Source of the DNA: Thermodesulfovibrio sp.
GTDB lineage: Bacteria; Nitrospirota; Thermodesulfovibrionia; UBA6902
Direction of reading: 5' to 3'
DNA: 55,654 nt
Assembly (NCBI GenBank): GCA_026982355.1
Contig: JALSHG010000077.1
Span: forward strand, 1-55,654
Of the stretch, positions 1-6,752 are shown one piece after another. The notes beneath the pieces are model-generated. The model worked only from the letters and a program-made list of their open reading frames with translations, did not search any database and was not told where the DNA came from. The translations under genes and the position numbers were made by a program. How positions within the stretch are numbered: the first letter of the stretch is position 1; each line of letters begins with the position of its first letter.

Positions 1-806
1 TCTTCGAGGGAGTAGTATTCTATCTCTATCTTTCCCTTTTTGTTCGATTTATGGATCAGGCGGACTTTTGTTCCGAGGCTCTGCACGAGCTTTTCCTCGA
101 GTGATGCGATCTGCGGGTCCCTGGGCGCCGCGCGTTCGGGCCGTGAGACAACAGCGCTTTTTCTGCTTAATGCCTCGGCCTGCCTTACGCTCAGGCCGTC
201 TCGTATGATCTTCCTTGCCATGCTGATCTGAAGGCGGCGGTTGTCGACGCGCAGCAGGGCCTTTGCATGGCCTATGCTCAGGGAGCCTTCGGCGATCCAC
301 TGTTTGATCTCGGCGGGCAGTTTCAGTATCCTCAGGTAATTGGTCACCGTGGCCCTGTCTTTGCCGACCCTTGCGGACAGGTCGTCATGGGTAAGGTTGA
401 AATCGTCTATCAGCCTCTGAAAGGCCTCCGCGGCCTCAAGCGGGTTGAGGTCCTCCCTCTGGATGTTTTCTATCAGCGCGAGTTCAAGCACTTCGGAAGG
501 GGCGGCTTCCTTGACGATGGCCGGAATACCGGAGAGCCCCGCCATCCTGGCGGCCCTCCACCTCCGCTCGCCTGCAATCAACTGGTATGAGCCGCCGTCC
601 GTCTTTCTCACGATTACGGGCTGGATGACGCCCTTTTCCTTTATGGAGGCCACGAGTTCATTCAGTGTCTCATCCCTGAATATCCTCCTCGGCTGGTATT
701 TGTTGGGGACGATATCCGCCGGGTCTATCTCCAGTATCTCCTTTGCCTTCCCTTTTCCCGTTCCGGGGATCAGGGCCGAGAGGCCTTTTCCGAGTGCGGG
801 CTTCAC
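1..806 (-). CDS. parB: ParB/Spo0J chromosome-partitioning protein (3' end cut by window edge)
   Basis: Centromere-binding partner of ParA; ParB loads on parS sites, uses CTP to spread as a clamp and organises the origin region. Reading the reverse strand from a GTG at 806 gives at least 268 residues. It opens with the typical LGKGLSALIP segment, followed by a ParB N-terminal domain with the GERRWRA box (about residue 70), then a helix-turn-helix region containing LTHDDLSARVGKDRATV. The frame is still open at base 1 (ending EIEYYSLE), and the family is usually 280-300 residues, so only a few codons are missing. The GTG start overlaps the parA stop (GGTGA), as expected for a translationally coupled pair. 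No parS-like 16-bp palindrome was recognised in the window. Confidence 0.93.
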   Translation of the reverse strand, partial: MKPALGKGLSALIPGTGKGKAKEILEIDPADIVPNKYQPRRIFRDETLNELVASIKEKGVIQPVIVRKTDGGSYQLIAGERRWRAARMAGLSGIPAIVKEAAPSEVLELALIENIQREDLNPLEAAEAFQRLIDDFNLTHDDLSARVGKDRATVTNYLRILKLPAEIKQWIAEGSLSIGHAKALLRVDNRRLQISMARKIIRDGLSVRQAEALSRKSAVVSRPERAAPRDPQIASLEEKLVQSLGTKVRLIHKSNKKGKIEIEYYSLE

Positions 807-1561
807 CGACCTATTATCTCCTTTGCAAGCTCCAGATAACTCCGGGCGCCTTTTGAGTGTATATCATACATTATAACCGGCTTGCCGTGGCTCGGGGCCT
901 CGGCAAGGGTGACGTTCCTGGGGATGACCGTCCTGTAAACCTTGTCACCGAAATGCCTCCTCAGCTCGTCCGTCACCTGGTTGGCAAGGGTGATTCTTCC
1001 GTCAAACATTGTGATCAGTATCCCCTCTATCTCAAGAGAGGGATTAAGGGAGTTTTTCACCATGTTGAAGGTTCTCAGGAGCATGCTGATTCCCTCGAGT
1101 GCGTAATATTCACACTGCATGGGGATGAGAAGGCCGTCCGCGGCGACAAGGGCGTTCAGCGTCAGCAGGCTCAGCGAAGGCGGGCAGTCGATAAAGATGT
1201 AGTCATACCGCTGTTTGACCGGCTCCAGGGCACGTCTCAGGACCGTCTCCCTGCCGTCCCTTGATGAAAGCTCAAGCTCGGCCCCGATAAGCTCGATATT
1301 CGACGATATGACTTCGAGACGCTCGACATCCGTCCGGCGTATGATCCTTTCTATGCGTTTCGAGCCGGTGTACAGGTCATAGAGACTGCCGTTGATGTTT
1401 TCCTTGTCAATGCCGAGGCCGCTTGTCGAGTTGCCCTGGGGGTCGGAATCAATGAGCAGGACACGCTTTCCCTCGCCCGCGAGGGAAGCGCCGAGATTAA
1501 TAGCCGAAGTAGTCTTTCCGACGCCACCCTTCTGGTTGGCTACTGCCGTTACCTTTCCCAC
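803..1561 (-). CDS. parA: ParA/Soj chromosome-partitioning ATPase
   Basis: Deviant Walker-A ATPase that works with ParB to move and separate origin regions. The protein has 252 residues, the size of chromosomal Soj proteins without an N-terminal DNA-binding extension. The deviant P-loop KGGVGKTT is at residues 10-17, and DSDPQG (Walker A') and FIDCPPSL (Walker B) follow. The start is a GTG that overlaps the TAG of the upstream MtrA-like gene by one base, and its stop overlaps the parB GTG, so the three genes look translationally coupled. A CooC nickel-insertion ATPase was considered because of the nearby acs genes, but the downstream ParB and the sequence itself favour Soj. Confidence 0.95.
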   Translation of the reverse strand: MGKVTAVANQKGGVGKTTSAINLGASLAGEGKRVLLIDSDPQGNSTSGLGIDKENINGSLYDLYTGSKRIERIIRRTDVERLEVISSNIELIGAELELSSRDGRETVLRRALEPVKQRYDYIFIDCPPSLSLLTLNALVAADGLLIPMQCEYYALEGISMLLRTFNMVKNSLNPSLEIEGILITMFDGRITLANQVTDELRRHFGDKVYRTVIPRNVTLAEAPSHGKPVIMYDIHSKGARSYLELAKEIIGR

Positions 1562-2718
1562 TATGCCCCGTCCTGAACAAACTTGAATCCTTCCCTGATG
1601 GACAATTCGGCCCTCGCGAGTTCTTTCCCCAGGTATGCCGCATGGCTTAATTCAGTCACCCACTTATTATTGATAATCGTAAAATAGATGTCCCGGCTGT
1701 TTTTGCCCCTGATCTTCCTGAGCAGTTTGTTGTCGTAAGAATAGTGTTCCACCAGGATGGATTTATCTCTTTCAGACGGCAGTATCACGAAATACCCCGC
1801 ACTGTCGAGTTTCACCGATGATTTCCTGTGTTTTTTCGCCGTAATCACGGGAACTTCCGGAGGACCGCCATTGGCAGCGGACAGTGAGGGCATTGATACG
1901 GAGACGGCCGGGGCGCCGCAGTCGCCGTGGCATCCGCAGGCTGAGGCTCCCGCCGCCGCGGTCTTTCGGGACATTTCCCTGATTTTCCGCGCTAACGTGC
2001 GGGTGTTCTCACAGCCTATCTGGTTTTCCATGTGTATCTGTTTTCTGAATTTTTCCACGTCCGAGCGGGTTACATTCCTGAGTATCGGACGCCTGCCGTT
2101 TGAACCGATCACGCGCATGTTTTCATCCACGCCGTTTTCCCACAGGGCGAGCAGCGTCCTTCCGCTCTGGTGGCCTTCCGTGTCTTTTCCCGCCAGGATC
2201 AGGGAGGTGATGGCGGGATTGGAAGTGACGTTTTTCACTATCTTGTCGATGCCGATGTTTTCCGTCTCCGTCTTGCCGACAATGCAGAGCCCTTCGGGCC
2301 TGAGCCCGGCCAGCTTTTCCCCGAGCTTGACGCTTGAAAGTGTGGAGACGGCCACCGGCGCTGATGCGTCCAGCACGGTATACTCGCCTTCAACAGGCGG
2401 CCATGAATCATTGTTTACCGTCATCCCGCAGCCTGAGAGGGTCGCGGATGCAAGGGCCGGGTATTTTCCGGTGAGCCTGGTCATGGCCTCCGGGGGGATA
2501 CAGTATCTGCACCCGAGACAGGGGTATTCAAGCGGCTCAAGCTGCCCGAGCCATTCATTTACATGACGGAGCAGTTCCTTTGCATCCTTGAGCTTCAGCA
2601 GGGGGAGGGATGCCCTGAGGTTCTCCAGCGTTCCCTTCATGCAGCCGCATTTCCGGCATCTGGAGAGCTTCATTCCGCCCTGGATTTCCGAATATACCTT
2701 CCTGAATGTGGGATTCAT
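1561..2718 (-). CDS. MtrA-like corrinoid protein with DUF4346-like C-terminus
   Basis: 385 residues. Residues about 107-240 match subunit A of the archaeal methyl-tetrahydromethanopterin:coenzyme M methyltransferase, the cobamide-carrying subunit: WPPVEGEY, ENIGIDKIVKN, GHQSGRTLLAL and a final IGCENT. His183 sits where MtrA has its corrinoid-ligand histidine. The N-terminal 100 residues have two cysteine clusters (C21, C24, C26 and C67, C70, C73) that could hold an iron-sulfur centre. A Cys-rich linker (C261, C263, C267) leads to a C-terminal domain resembling DUF4346. No transmembrane anchor is seen, unlike archaeal MtrA. The ATG at 2718 is preferred over a TTG at 2730; neither has a clear ribosome site. 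It faces acsE across 220 bp and overlaps parA. A role in methyl transfer with the acs system is inference. Confidence 0.72.
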   Translation of the reverse strand: MNPTFRKVYSEIQGGMKLSRCRKCGCMKGTLENLRASLPLLKLKDAKELLRHVNEWLGQLEPLEYPCLGCRYCIPPEAMTRLTGKYPALASATLSGCGMTVNNDSWPPVEGEYTVLDASAPVAVSTLSSVKLGEKLAGLRPEGLCIVGKTETENIGIDKIVKNVTSNPAITSLILAGKDTEGHQSGRTLLALWENGVDENMRVIGSNGRRPILRNVTRSDVEKFRKQIHMENQIGCENTRTLARKIREMSRKTAAAGASACGCHGDCGAPAVSVSMPSLSAANGGPPEVPVITAKKHRKSSVKLDSAGYFVILPSERDKSILVEHYSYDNKLLRKIRGKNSRDIYFTIINNKWVTELSHAAYLGKELARAELSIREGFKFVQDGA

Positions 2719-2763
2719 GGCAATATGCAATATTATGTAGGATGCCGGCGGAAAACTTCAACT

Positions 2764-2805
2764 CCGCGGCATGCGCGGGTGAAGACCCTGCCGCGGCATC
2801 CGCGG
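2764..2805. promoter_or_regulatory. Tandem dyads between mtrA-like gene and acsE
   Basis: Two 15-bp dyads of the form CCGCG-N5-CGCGG lie at 2764-2778 and 2791-2805, 27 bp apart, with spacers GCATG and GCATC. They sit between two divergent genes, about 60 bp upstream of the predicted acsE -10 element. Dyads in tandem suggest an operator, but no known regulator site is recognised. Confidence 0.4.
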
Positions 2806-2861
2806 ATTCTTATTTAAAATTCTTATTACCAAATAATTGCACGTATTTTCCTTTCCGCTTA

Positions 2862-2870
2862 TGTTATAAT
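2862..2870 (+). promoter_or_regulatory. Extended -10 promoter for acsE
   Basis: TGTTATAAT is an extended -10 element (TG, one base, then a perfect TATAAT), about 68 bp upstream of the acsE ATG. There is no good -35 hexamer at 17 bp, which is common for extended -10 promoters. It would produce a leader of about 60 nt. Confidence 0.5.
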
Positions 2871-2938
2871 TCACAACTTTGCTTCAGGCTGTCAGTTCTC
2901 AACTGCAGGATTAAAACCCAATTAAGGAGAACGGAAGA

Positions 2939-3727
2939 ATGATAATTATAGGTGAGAAAATCAGCGTTATAGCGAAAAAGGTCAGGGAGGCGATGAATGC
3001 CCGCGACCCGGAACCCATCCAGGAACTCGCCGCGGCCCAGTGGAAGGCGGGCGCACACTTCATCGACGTAAACATAGGTCCTGCCGAGGAAAACGGCGAG
3101 GACCTCATGAAGTGGATGGTCGAGAGCATACAGCAGGTGGTACAGGCCCCGCTGTGTCTGGATACCACCAATGCGGCCGCGCTTGAGGCGGGCCTGCAGG
3201 CGCATAACAACGAATGGGGAAGGCCGCTCATCAATTCCACGTCGAACGAGCCGGACAGGTTCGTTATGCTCGAGATGGCGGCGAAGCATAATGCGCAGTG
3301 TATCGCCCTGACACTCGGGAAGGGCAGCCTGCCCGCCGACGCGGAGGAAAGATGCGGGATCGCCGCCGAGATTATGGCCAGGGCCGCCGAGTACGGCGTG
3401 CCGATGGAAGACCTTTTCCTCGACCCGCTGATTCTCCAGGTCTGCACAATGCAGGACCAGGCAATCCATGCCATCAAGGCTGTGAAGATGTTCCAGGAGC
3501 TGAACGATCCCCCGATGAAAACGGTCGTGGGGCTCAGCAATGTATCAAACGGCGTTCCGAAGGAGATGAGAAGCCTTATAGACAGGGTATACCTGACACT
3601 GCTGATGTACGAGGGTCTTTCGGCGGCGATTATGAACCCTCTTGACAAAGATCTTATGGATGTGCTCAAGACAACGGACATCTTTCTCGGAAATACGCTT
3701 TATGCTCATTCGTACCTGGAGATGTAA
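2939..3727 (+). CDS. acsE: Methyltetrahydrofolate:corrinoid iron-sulfur protein methyltransferase
   Basis: Transfers the methyl group of methyl-THF to the cobalt of the corrinoid iron-sulfur protein AcsCD, linking the methyl branch to the carbonyl branch of the Wood-Ljungdahl pathway. It is 262 residues, the normal length for this pterin-binding TIM barrel. Matching segments are DVNIGPA (near 44), CLDTTN (about 73), INSTSNE, MEDLFLDPLI and VVGLSNVSNG. The usual opening GERIN is GEKIS here, a small deviation. The ATG follows an AAGGAG about 10 bp upstream. It is the first gene of acsE-acsD-acsC. Confidence 0.95.
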   Translation: MIIIGEKISVIAKKVREAMNARDPEPIQELAAAQWKAGAHFIDVNIGPAEENGEDLMKWMVESIQQVVQAPLCLDTTNAAALEAGLQAHNNEWGRPLINSTSNEPDRFVMLEMAAKHNAQCIALTLGKGSLPADAEERCGIAAEIMARAAEYGVPMEDLFLDPLILQVCTMQDQAIHAIKAVKMFQELNDPPMKTVVGLSNVSNGVPKEMRSLIDRVYLTLLMYEGLSAAIMNPLDKDLMDVLKTTDIFLGNTLYAHSYLEM

Positions 3728-3786
3728 TGAAACCGCTCAATGCAGCGGCGTCTGTTTCCTGAGCAAATCTTTTTACGGAGGTCAAT

Positions 3787-4728
3787 ATGTCTTACGTTAT
3801 TCCCAAGGAGTCATATACCGGTAAAGTCCTGAGCTTTGATTTCGGCAAAGACGACAGGGCGGTTACGGTAGGCGGTGAAAACACCCTCCCGTTCCTGTCC
3901 TTTGAGGGACAACAGCCCAGCAGGCCCGTGATTGCCTGTGAGATCCAGGACTGCCCGCCCGATGACTGGCCGGACACGGTAAAAGAGGCATACAAGGATG
4001 TAAGCGGGGATCCCGTTGCGTGGGCCAGACACTGCCAGGATGTCCTGAATGCAAAGGCCATTGCGCTGAGGCTTCTGAGCACCCACCCCGACAGGGACGA
4101 CAGGTCAGCCGAGGATGCCGCCGGAACCGTCAGGGATGTGCTGGCGGCCGTGGATGTCCCCCTTGTCATACTCGGCTCCAACCACATTGAAAAGGACTCG
4201 ACCGTGCTGGTTGCCGCAGCCGAGGCTGCAAGCGGGTACAACTGCATAATCGGGAAGGCGCAGGAGGGCAATTACAAAACCATAGTGGCCGCGGCCCTCG
4301 CGCATAATCATAAACTGATAGCTATGTCGGAGCTTGACATCAATCTTGCGAAACAGTTGAACATCCTGATAACCCAGATGGGTTTCAGCAAAGAAAAGCT
4401 CATTACGGACCCGATGTGCTCCGCGCTCGGGTACGGCCTCGAGTACACCTATTCAGTGATGGAGAGGATACGGCTTGCCGCGCTTGCCCAGAACGATCCG
4501 ACCATGCAGCCCCCGATACTCGGGGACGTGGGCATGTATGTCTGGAAGATAAAGGAGACCGTTGCCCCGGAAGCGGACGTTCCTGAATGGGGGACGCTCC
4601 GGGAGAGGGGCATTGCCTGGGAGGCGATCACCGCCACCGCGATGCTTCTGGCCGGGACAAACCTTCTTATCATGAGGCATCCTGCGGCGATAGAGACCGT
4701 TGAAAAGACCATCGATGAGCTGGTTTGA
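3787..4728 (+). CDS. acsD: Corrinoid/iron-sulfur protein small subunit (AcsD)
   Basis: Small subunit of the heterodimeric corrinoid iron-sulfur protein that carries the methyl group from AcsE to acetyl-CoA synthase. The protein has 313 residues, typical for the family, and forms a TIM barrel that helps bind B12 at the subunit interface. Recognisable segments are ACEIQDCPPDDWP, LLSTHPD, ILGSNHIEKD, ITDPMCSALGYGLEYTYS and GIAWEAITA. GGAGG lies 6 bp before the ATG. It sits 59 bp after acsE and 20 bp before acsC, in the same transcription unit. Confidence 0.95.
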   Translation: MSYVIPKESYTGKVLSFDFGKDDRAVTVGGENTLPFLSFEGQQPSRPVIACEIQDCPPDDWPDTVKEAYKDVSGDPVAWARHCQDVLNAKAIALRLLSTHPDRDDRSAEDAAGTVRDVLAAVDVPLVILGSNHIEKDSTVLVAAAEAASGYNCIIGKAQEGNYKTIVAAALAHNHKLIAMSELDINLAKQLNILITQMGFSKEKLITDPMCSALGYGLEYTYSVMERIRLAALAQNDPTMQPPILGDVGMYVWKIKETVAPEADVPEWGTLRERGIAWEAITATAMLLAGTNLLIMRHPAAIETVEKTIDELV

Positions 4729-4748
4729 GCAAAACATGGAGGTAAACA

Positions 4749-6089
4749 ATGGCATTAACCGGAATTCAGATATTTAAGCTTCTTCCGAAGACGAACTGCA
4801 AGAAATGCGGATTTCCCACATGTCTGGCCTTTGCAATGAAACTCGCCCAGGGCGGCGTGGAGCTTTCAGCGTGTCCCGACGTGTCGGAGGAGGCAAAGAA
4901 AACCCTCGGCGAGGCGTCGGCGCCGCCGATAAGGACATTCGATCTCGGCACCGGGGAAAAGGCTGTAAAGATAGGCGGAGAGACCGTCCTGTTCAGGCAT
5001 GAGAAGAAGTTCGTCAATCCCTGTGCCCTGGCGCTTAACGTCAAAGACAGTCTGAGCGACGGCGAGCTTGCGGAAAAGGCATCTGAAGTGGCCTCCTCGG
5101 AGATCGACCGCGTGGGGCAGAAACTGAGGGTTGATGCCGTATGCGTGGAATATGCCTCGGGCGACGCCGCCAGGTATGAAGCCGCCGTAAGGCTTGTGGC
5201 GGAGAAGGCGCCGGAGGCCGCCGTAATACTGAACTGCAAGGATGCCGCCGCAGCCGGGGCAGCCGTAAAGGCCGTCGAGGGGAGGAAGCCGCTGCTGTAC
5301 GGGGCCGACGACGGAAACGCCGAAGCCATGGCCGCTGTTGCAAAGGCTCACGGCGTTCCCCTTGTTGCATGCGCGGAGGGCCCGGGGGCCCTGTCGGCGC
5401 TTACCGAAAAGATCAGGGGGCTGGGCGTGGAGGATATCGTCCTTGACTCCGGCGCAAAGACAGCCAAAGAGATCATAGAGCACAATACGCAGATCAGGCG
5501 CTCCGCGCTTAAGAAGAACTTCAAACCGCTCGGATATCCGGTGATAAACAGCGTGTTGAGGGATGATCCCCTTTTCGAGGCATCCGTTGCCTCTGTTGCG
5601 ATCGCCAAATACGCATCAATAGTCATACTCGGCAGCATTGAAAAGTGGAAGAATCTCGCACTTTTCACGCTGAGGCAGAATCTCTACACCGACCCGCAGG
5701 TGCCCATGCAGGTGGAGCAGAAGATTTACGAAATCGGAGAGCCAGGTGCGGATGCCCCTCTTATGATTACAACGAATTTCTCGCTCACCTATTTTATTGT
5801 CTCGGGTGAGATTGAAAACAGCAGGGTGCCCGCGCGGCTTGCCGTAATGGACTGCGAGGGCCTTTCAGTTCTGACCGCCTGGGCTGCCGGCAAGTTCACG
5901 GCCGCGAAGATCGCCCAGTTCATAAAGGAAAGCGGGGTGGAGAACCGGATCAGCCACAAGGAGCTTATCCTGCCCGGGCAGGTTGCAATCCTGAGCGGCG
6001 CGCTCGAGGACAAACTCGAGGGATGGAAGATAACGGTCGGCCCGAGGGAGGCCAACGCCATTCCGACTTTCCTGAAAAACCGGGCATAG
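4749..6089 (+). CDS. acsC: Corrinoid/iron-sulfur protein large subunit (AcsC)
   Basis: Large CFeSP subunit. An N-terminal [4Fe-4S] domain reactivates cobalt, a TIM barrel follows and a C-terminal domain binds the corrinoid. 446 residues. The cluster ligands C17, C20, C25 and C42 lie in the CKKCGFPTC motif and the SAC that follows. The C-terminal part includes ITTNFSLTYFIVSGEIE and SHKELILPGQVAILSG, typical of the cobamide domain. The middle, from about residue 110 to 240, is unusually rich in alanine. GGAGG precedes the ATG at normal spacing. A terminator-like hairpin and a short repeat follow the stop, so the acsEDC unit may end here. Confidence 0.95.
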   Translation: MALTGIQIFKLLPKTNCKKCGFPTCLAFAMKLAQGGVELSACPDVSEEAKKTLGEASAPPIRTFDLGTGEKAVKIGGETVLFRHEKKFVNPCALALNVKDSLSDGELAEKASEVASSEIDRVGQKLRVDAVCVEYASGDAARYEAAVRLVAEKAPEAAVILNCKDAAAAGAAVKAVEGRKPLLYGADDGNAEAMAAVAKAHGVPLVACAEGPGALSALTEKIRGLGVEDIVLDSGAKTAKEIIEHNTQIRRSALKKNFKPLGYPVINSVLRDDPLFEASVASVAIAKYASIVILGSIEKWKNLALFTLRQNLYTDPQVPMQVEQKIYEIGEPGADAPLMITTNFSLTYFIVSGEIENSRVPARLAVMDCEGLSVLTAWAAGKFTAAKIAQFIKESGVENRISHKELILPGQVAILSGALEDKLEGWKITVGPREANAIPTFLKNRA

Positions 6090-6095
6090 GTTTTC

Positions 6096-6131
6096 CCCCC
6101 GGCTTTTGCAGGGACCGGGGGCGGTGTTTTT
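6096..6131 (+). terminator. Terminator-like hairpin after acsC
   Basis: CCCCCGG (6096-6102) pairs with CCGGGGG (6115-6121) across a 12-nt loop. The stretch GCGGTGTTTTT follows, ending in five T. It starts 7 bp after the acsC stop. The T-run is shared with the dispersed repeat that overlaps it. Confidence 0.5.
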
Positions 6132-6144
6132 ATGCCGCTGTAAG
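6111..6144. repeat. Partial copy of dispersed palindromic element
   Basis: GCGGTGTTTTTATGCCGCTGTAAG-like end matches the right-hand end of the dispersed intergenic element. The left arm is missing or degenerate. It overlaps the acsC terminator. Confidence 0.6.
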
Positions 6145-6208
6145 TTTTATGCGCGGCCTGTTTGACAGGGAGGGCGGACATCCGTATGATATTATGACGT
6201 TTTATTAA

Positions 6209-6225
6209 TTAATAATTATTATTAA
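6209..6225. promoter_or_regulatory. Fur/PerR-type palindrome upstream of fur
   Basis: TTAATAAT-T-ATTATTAA is a perfect 8-1-8 dyad, about 80 bp upstream of the Fur-family gene. Its layout is that of Fur and PerR boxes (7-1-7 AT-rich dyads). Autoregulation of the neighbouring gene is the simplest reading. Confidence 0.55.
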
Positions 6226-6305
6226 CTGATTCAAATACTCAAAGACATGTCATTCCAGCAATCCCGGACATAACAAAACGGAATGACAGAAAAACGACCA
6301 GGAGC

Positions 6306-6704
6306 ATGAAAGAATTCAGGCGACTTCAGATTAAATTAACGCCACAGCGGCTTGCCATACTGAACTTCTTAAGAGGCAACAAGTCGCATCCGTCTGCCGA
6401 AGACATTTACAAGGCGGTGCTGAAACACTATCCCACAATGTCTTTTGCAACGGTTTACAACACGCTTGAGGCACTGAAAAGCAAACACCGCGTAAAGGAA
6501 CTGAAGATAGATTCCGGCAAGAAAAGGTACGACCCCGACACCACCAAGCACCACCATATTCTATGCGTTAAATGCAAGAAGATCCTCGATCTGCACACGG
6601 ATTTCAAGCTGGACGTGCCGGAAGAGCTGACTCACGGATTTGAACTGATCGGCAACAGTATCGAGTTTTACGGCTTATGCCGGAAGTGCAGGAAGCGCCA
6701 TTAG
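6306..6704 (+). CDS. Fur-family transcriptional regulator (PerR/Fur-like)
   Basis: Metal- or peroxide-sensing repressor of 132 residues. The N-terminal winged helix (LTPQRLAILNFL, SFATVYNTLEAL) is followed by a dimerisation domain with HHH at 82-84 and two CxxC pairs (C87/C90 and C125/C128) that form the structural zinc site. The motif HHHILCVKC is typical of the PerR side of the family, but iron, zinc and peroxide sensing cannot be separated by eye. AGGAG lies unusually close to the ATG. The gene splits acsC from acsB, and a palindrome upstream suggests autoregulation. Control of the acs genes is inference. Confidence 0.88.
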   Translation: MKEFRRLQIKLTPQRLAILNFLRGNKSHPSAEDIYKAVLKHYPTMSFATVYNTLEALKSKHRVKELKIDSGKKRYDPDTTKHHHILCVKCKKILDLHTDFKLDVPEELTHGFELIGNSIEFYGLCRKCRKRH

Positions 6705-6713
6705 GCGGGAGAT

Positions 6714-6739
6714 TTATTACCGTACATAATAATTACCGT
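6714..6739 (+). promoter_or_regulatory. Direct repeat just upstream of acsB
   Basis: ATTACCGT occurs at 6716-6723 and again at 6732-6739, 16 bp apart, immediately before the acsB ribosome site. The 5' part TTATTACC followed by AATAATT also appears upstream of acsE (2823-2837). It could be an operator or part of a promoter. Confidence 0.35.
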
Positions 6740-6752
6740 TTAGGAGGTTGAA

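Noticed and set aside
803-1561. CooC-type nickel-insertion ATPase next to the acs genes
   Set aside because: The deviant Walker A, the length and the overlapping parB make it Soj/ParA. It is also on the other strand from cooS.
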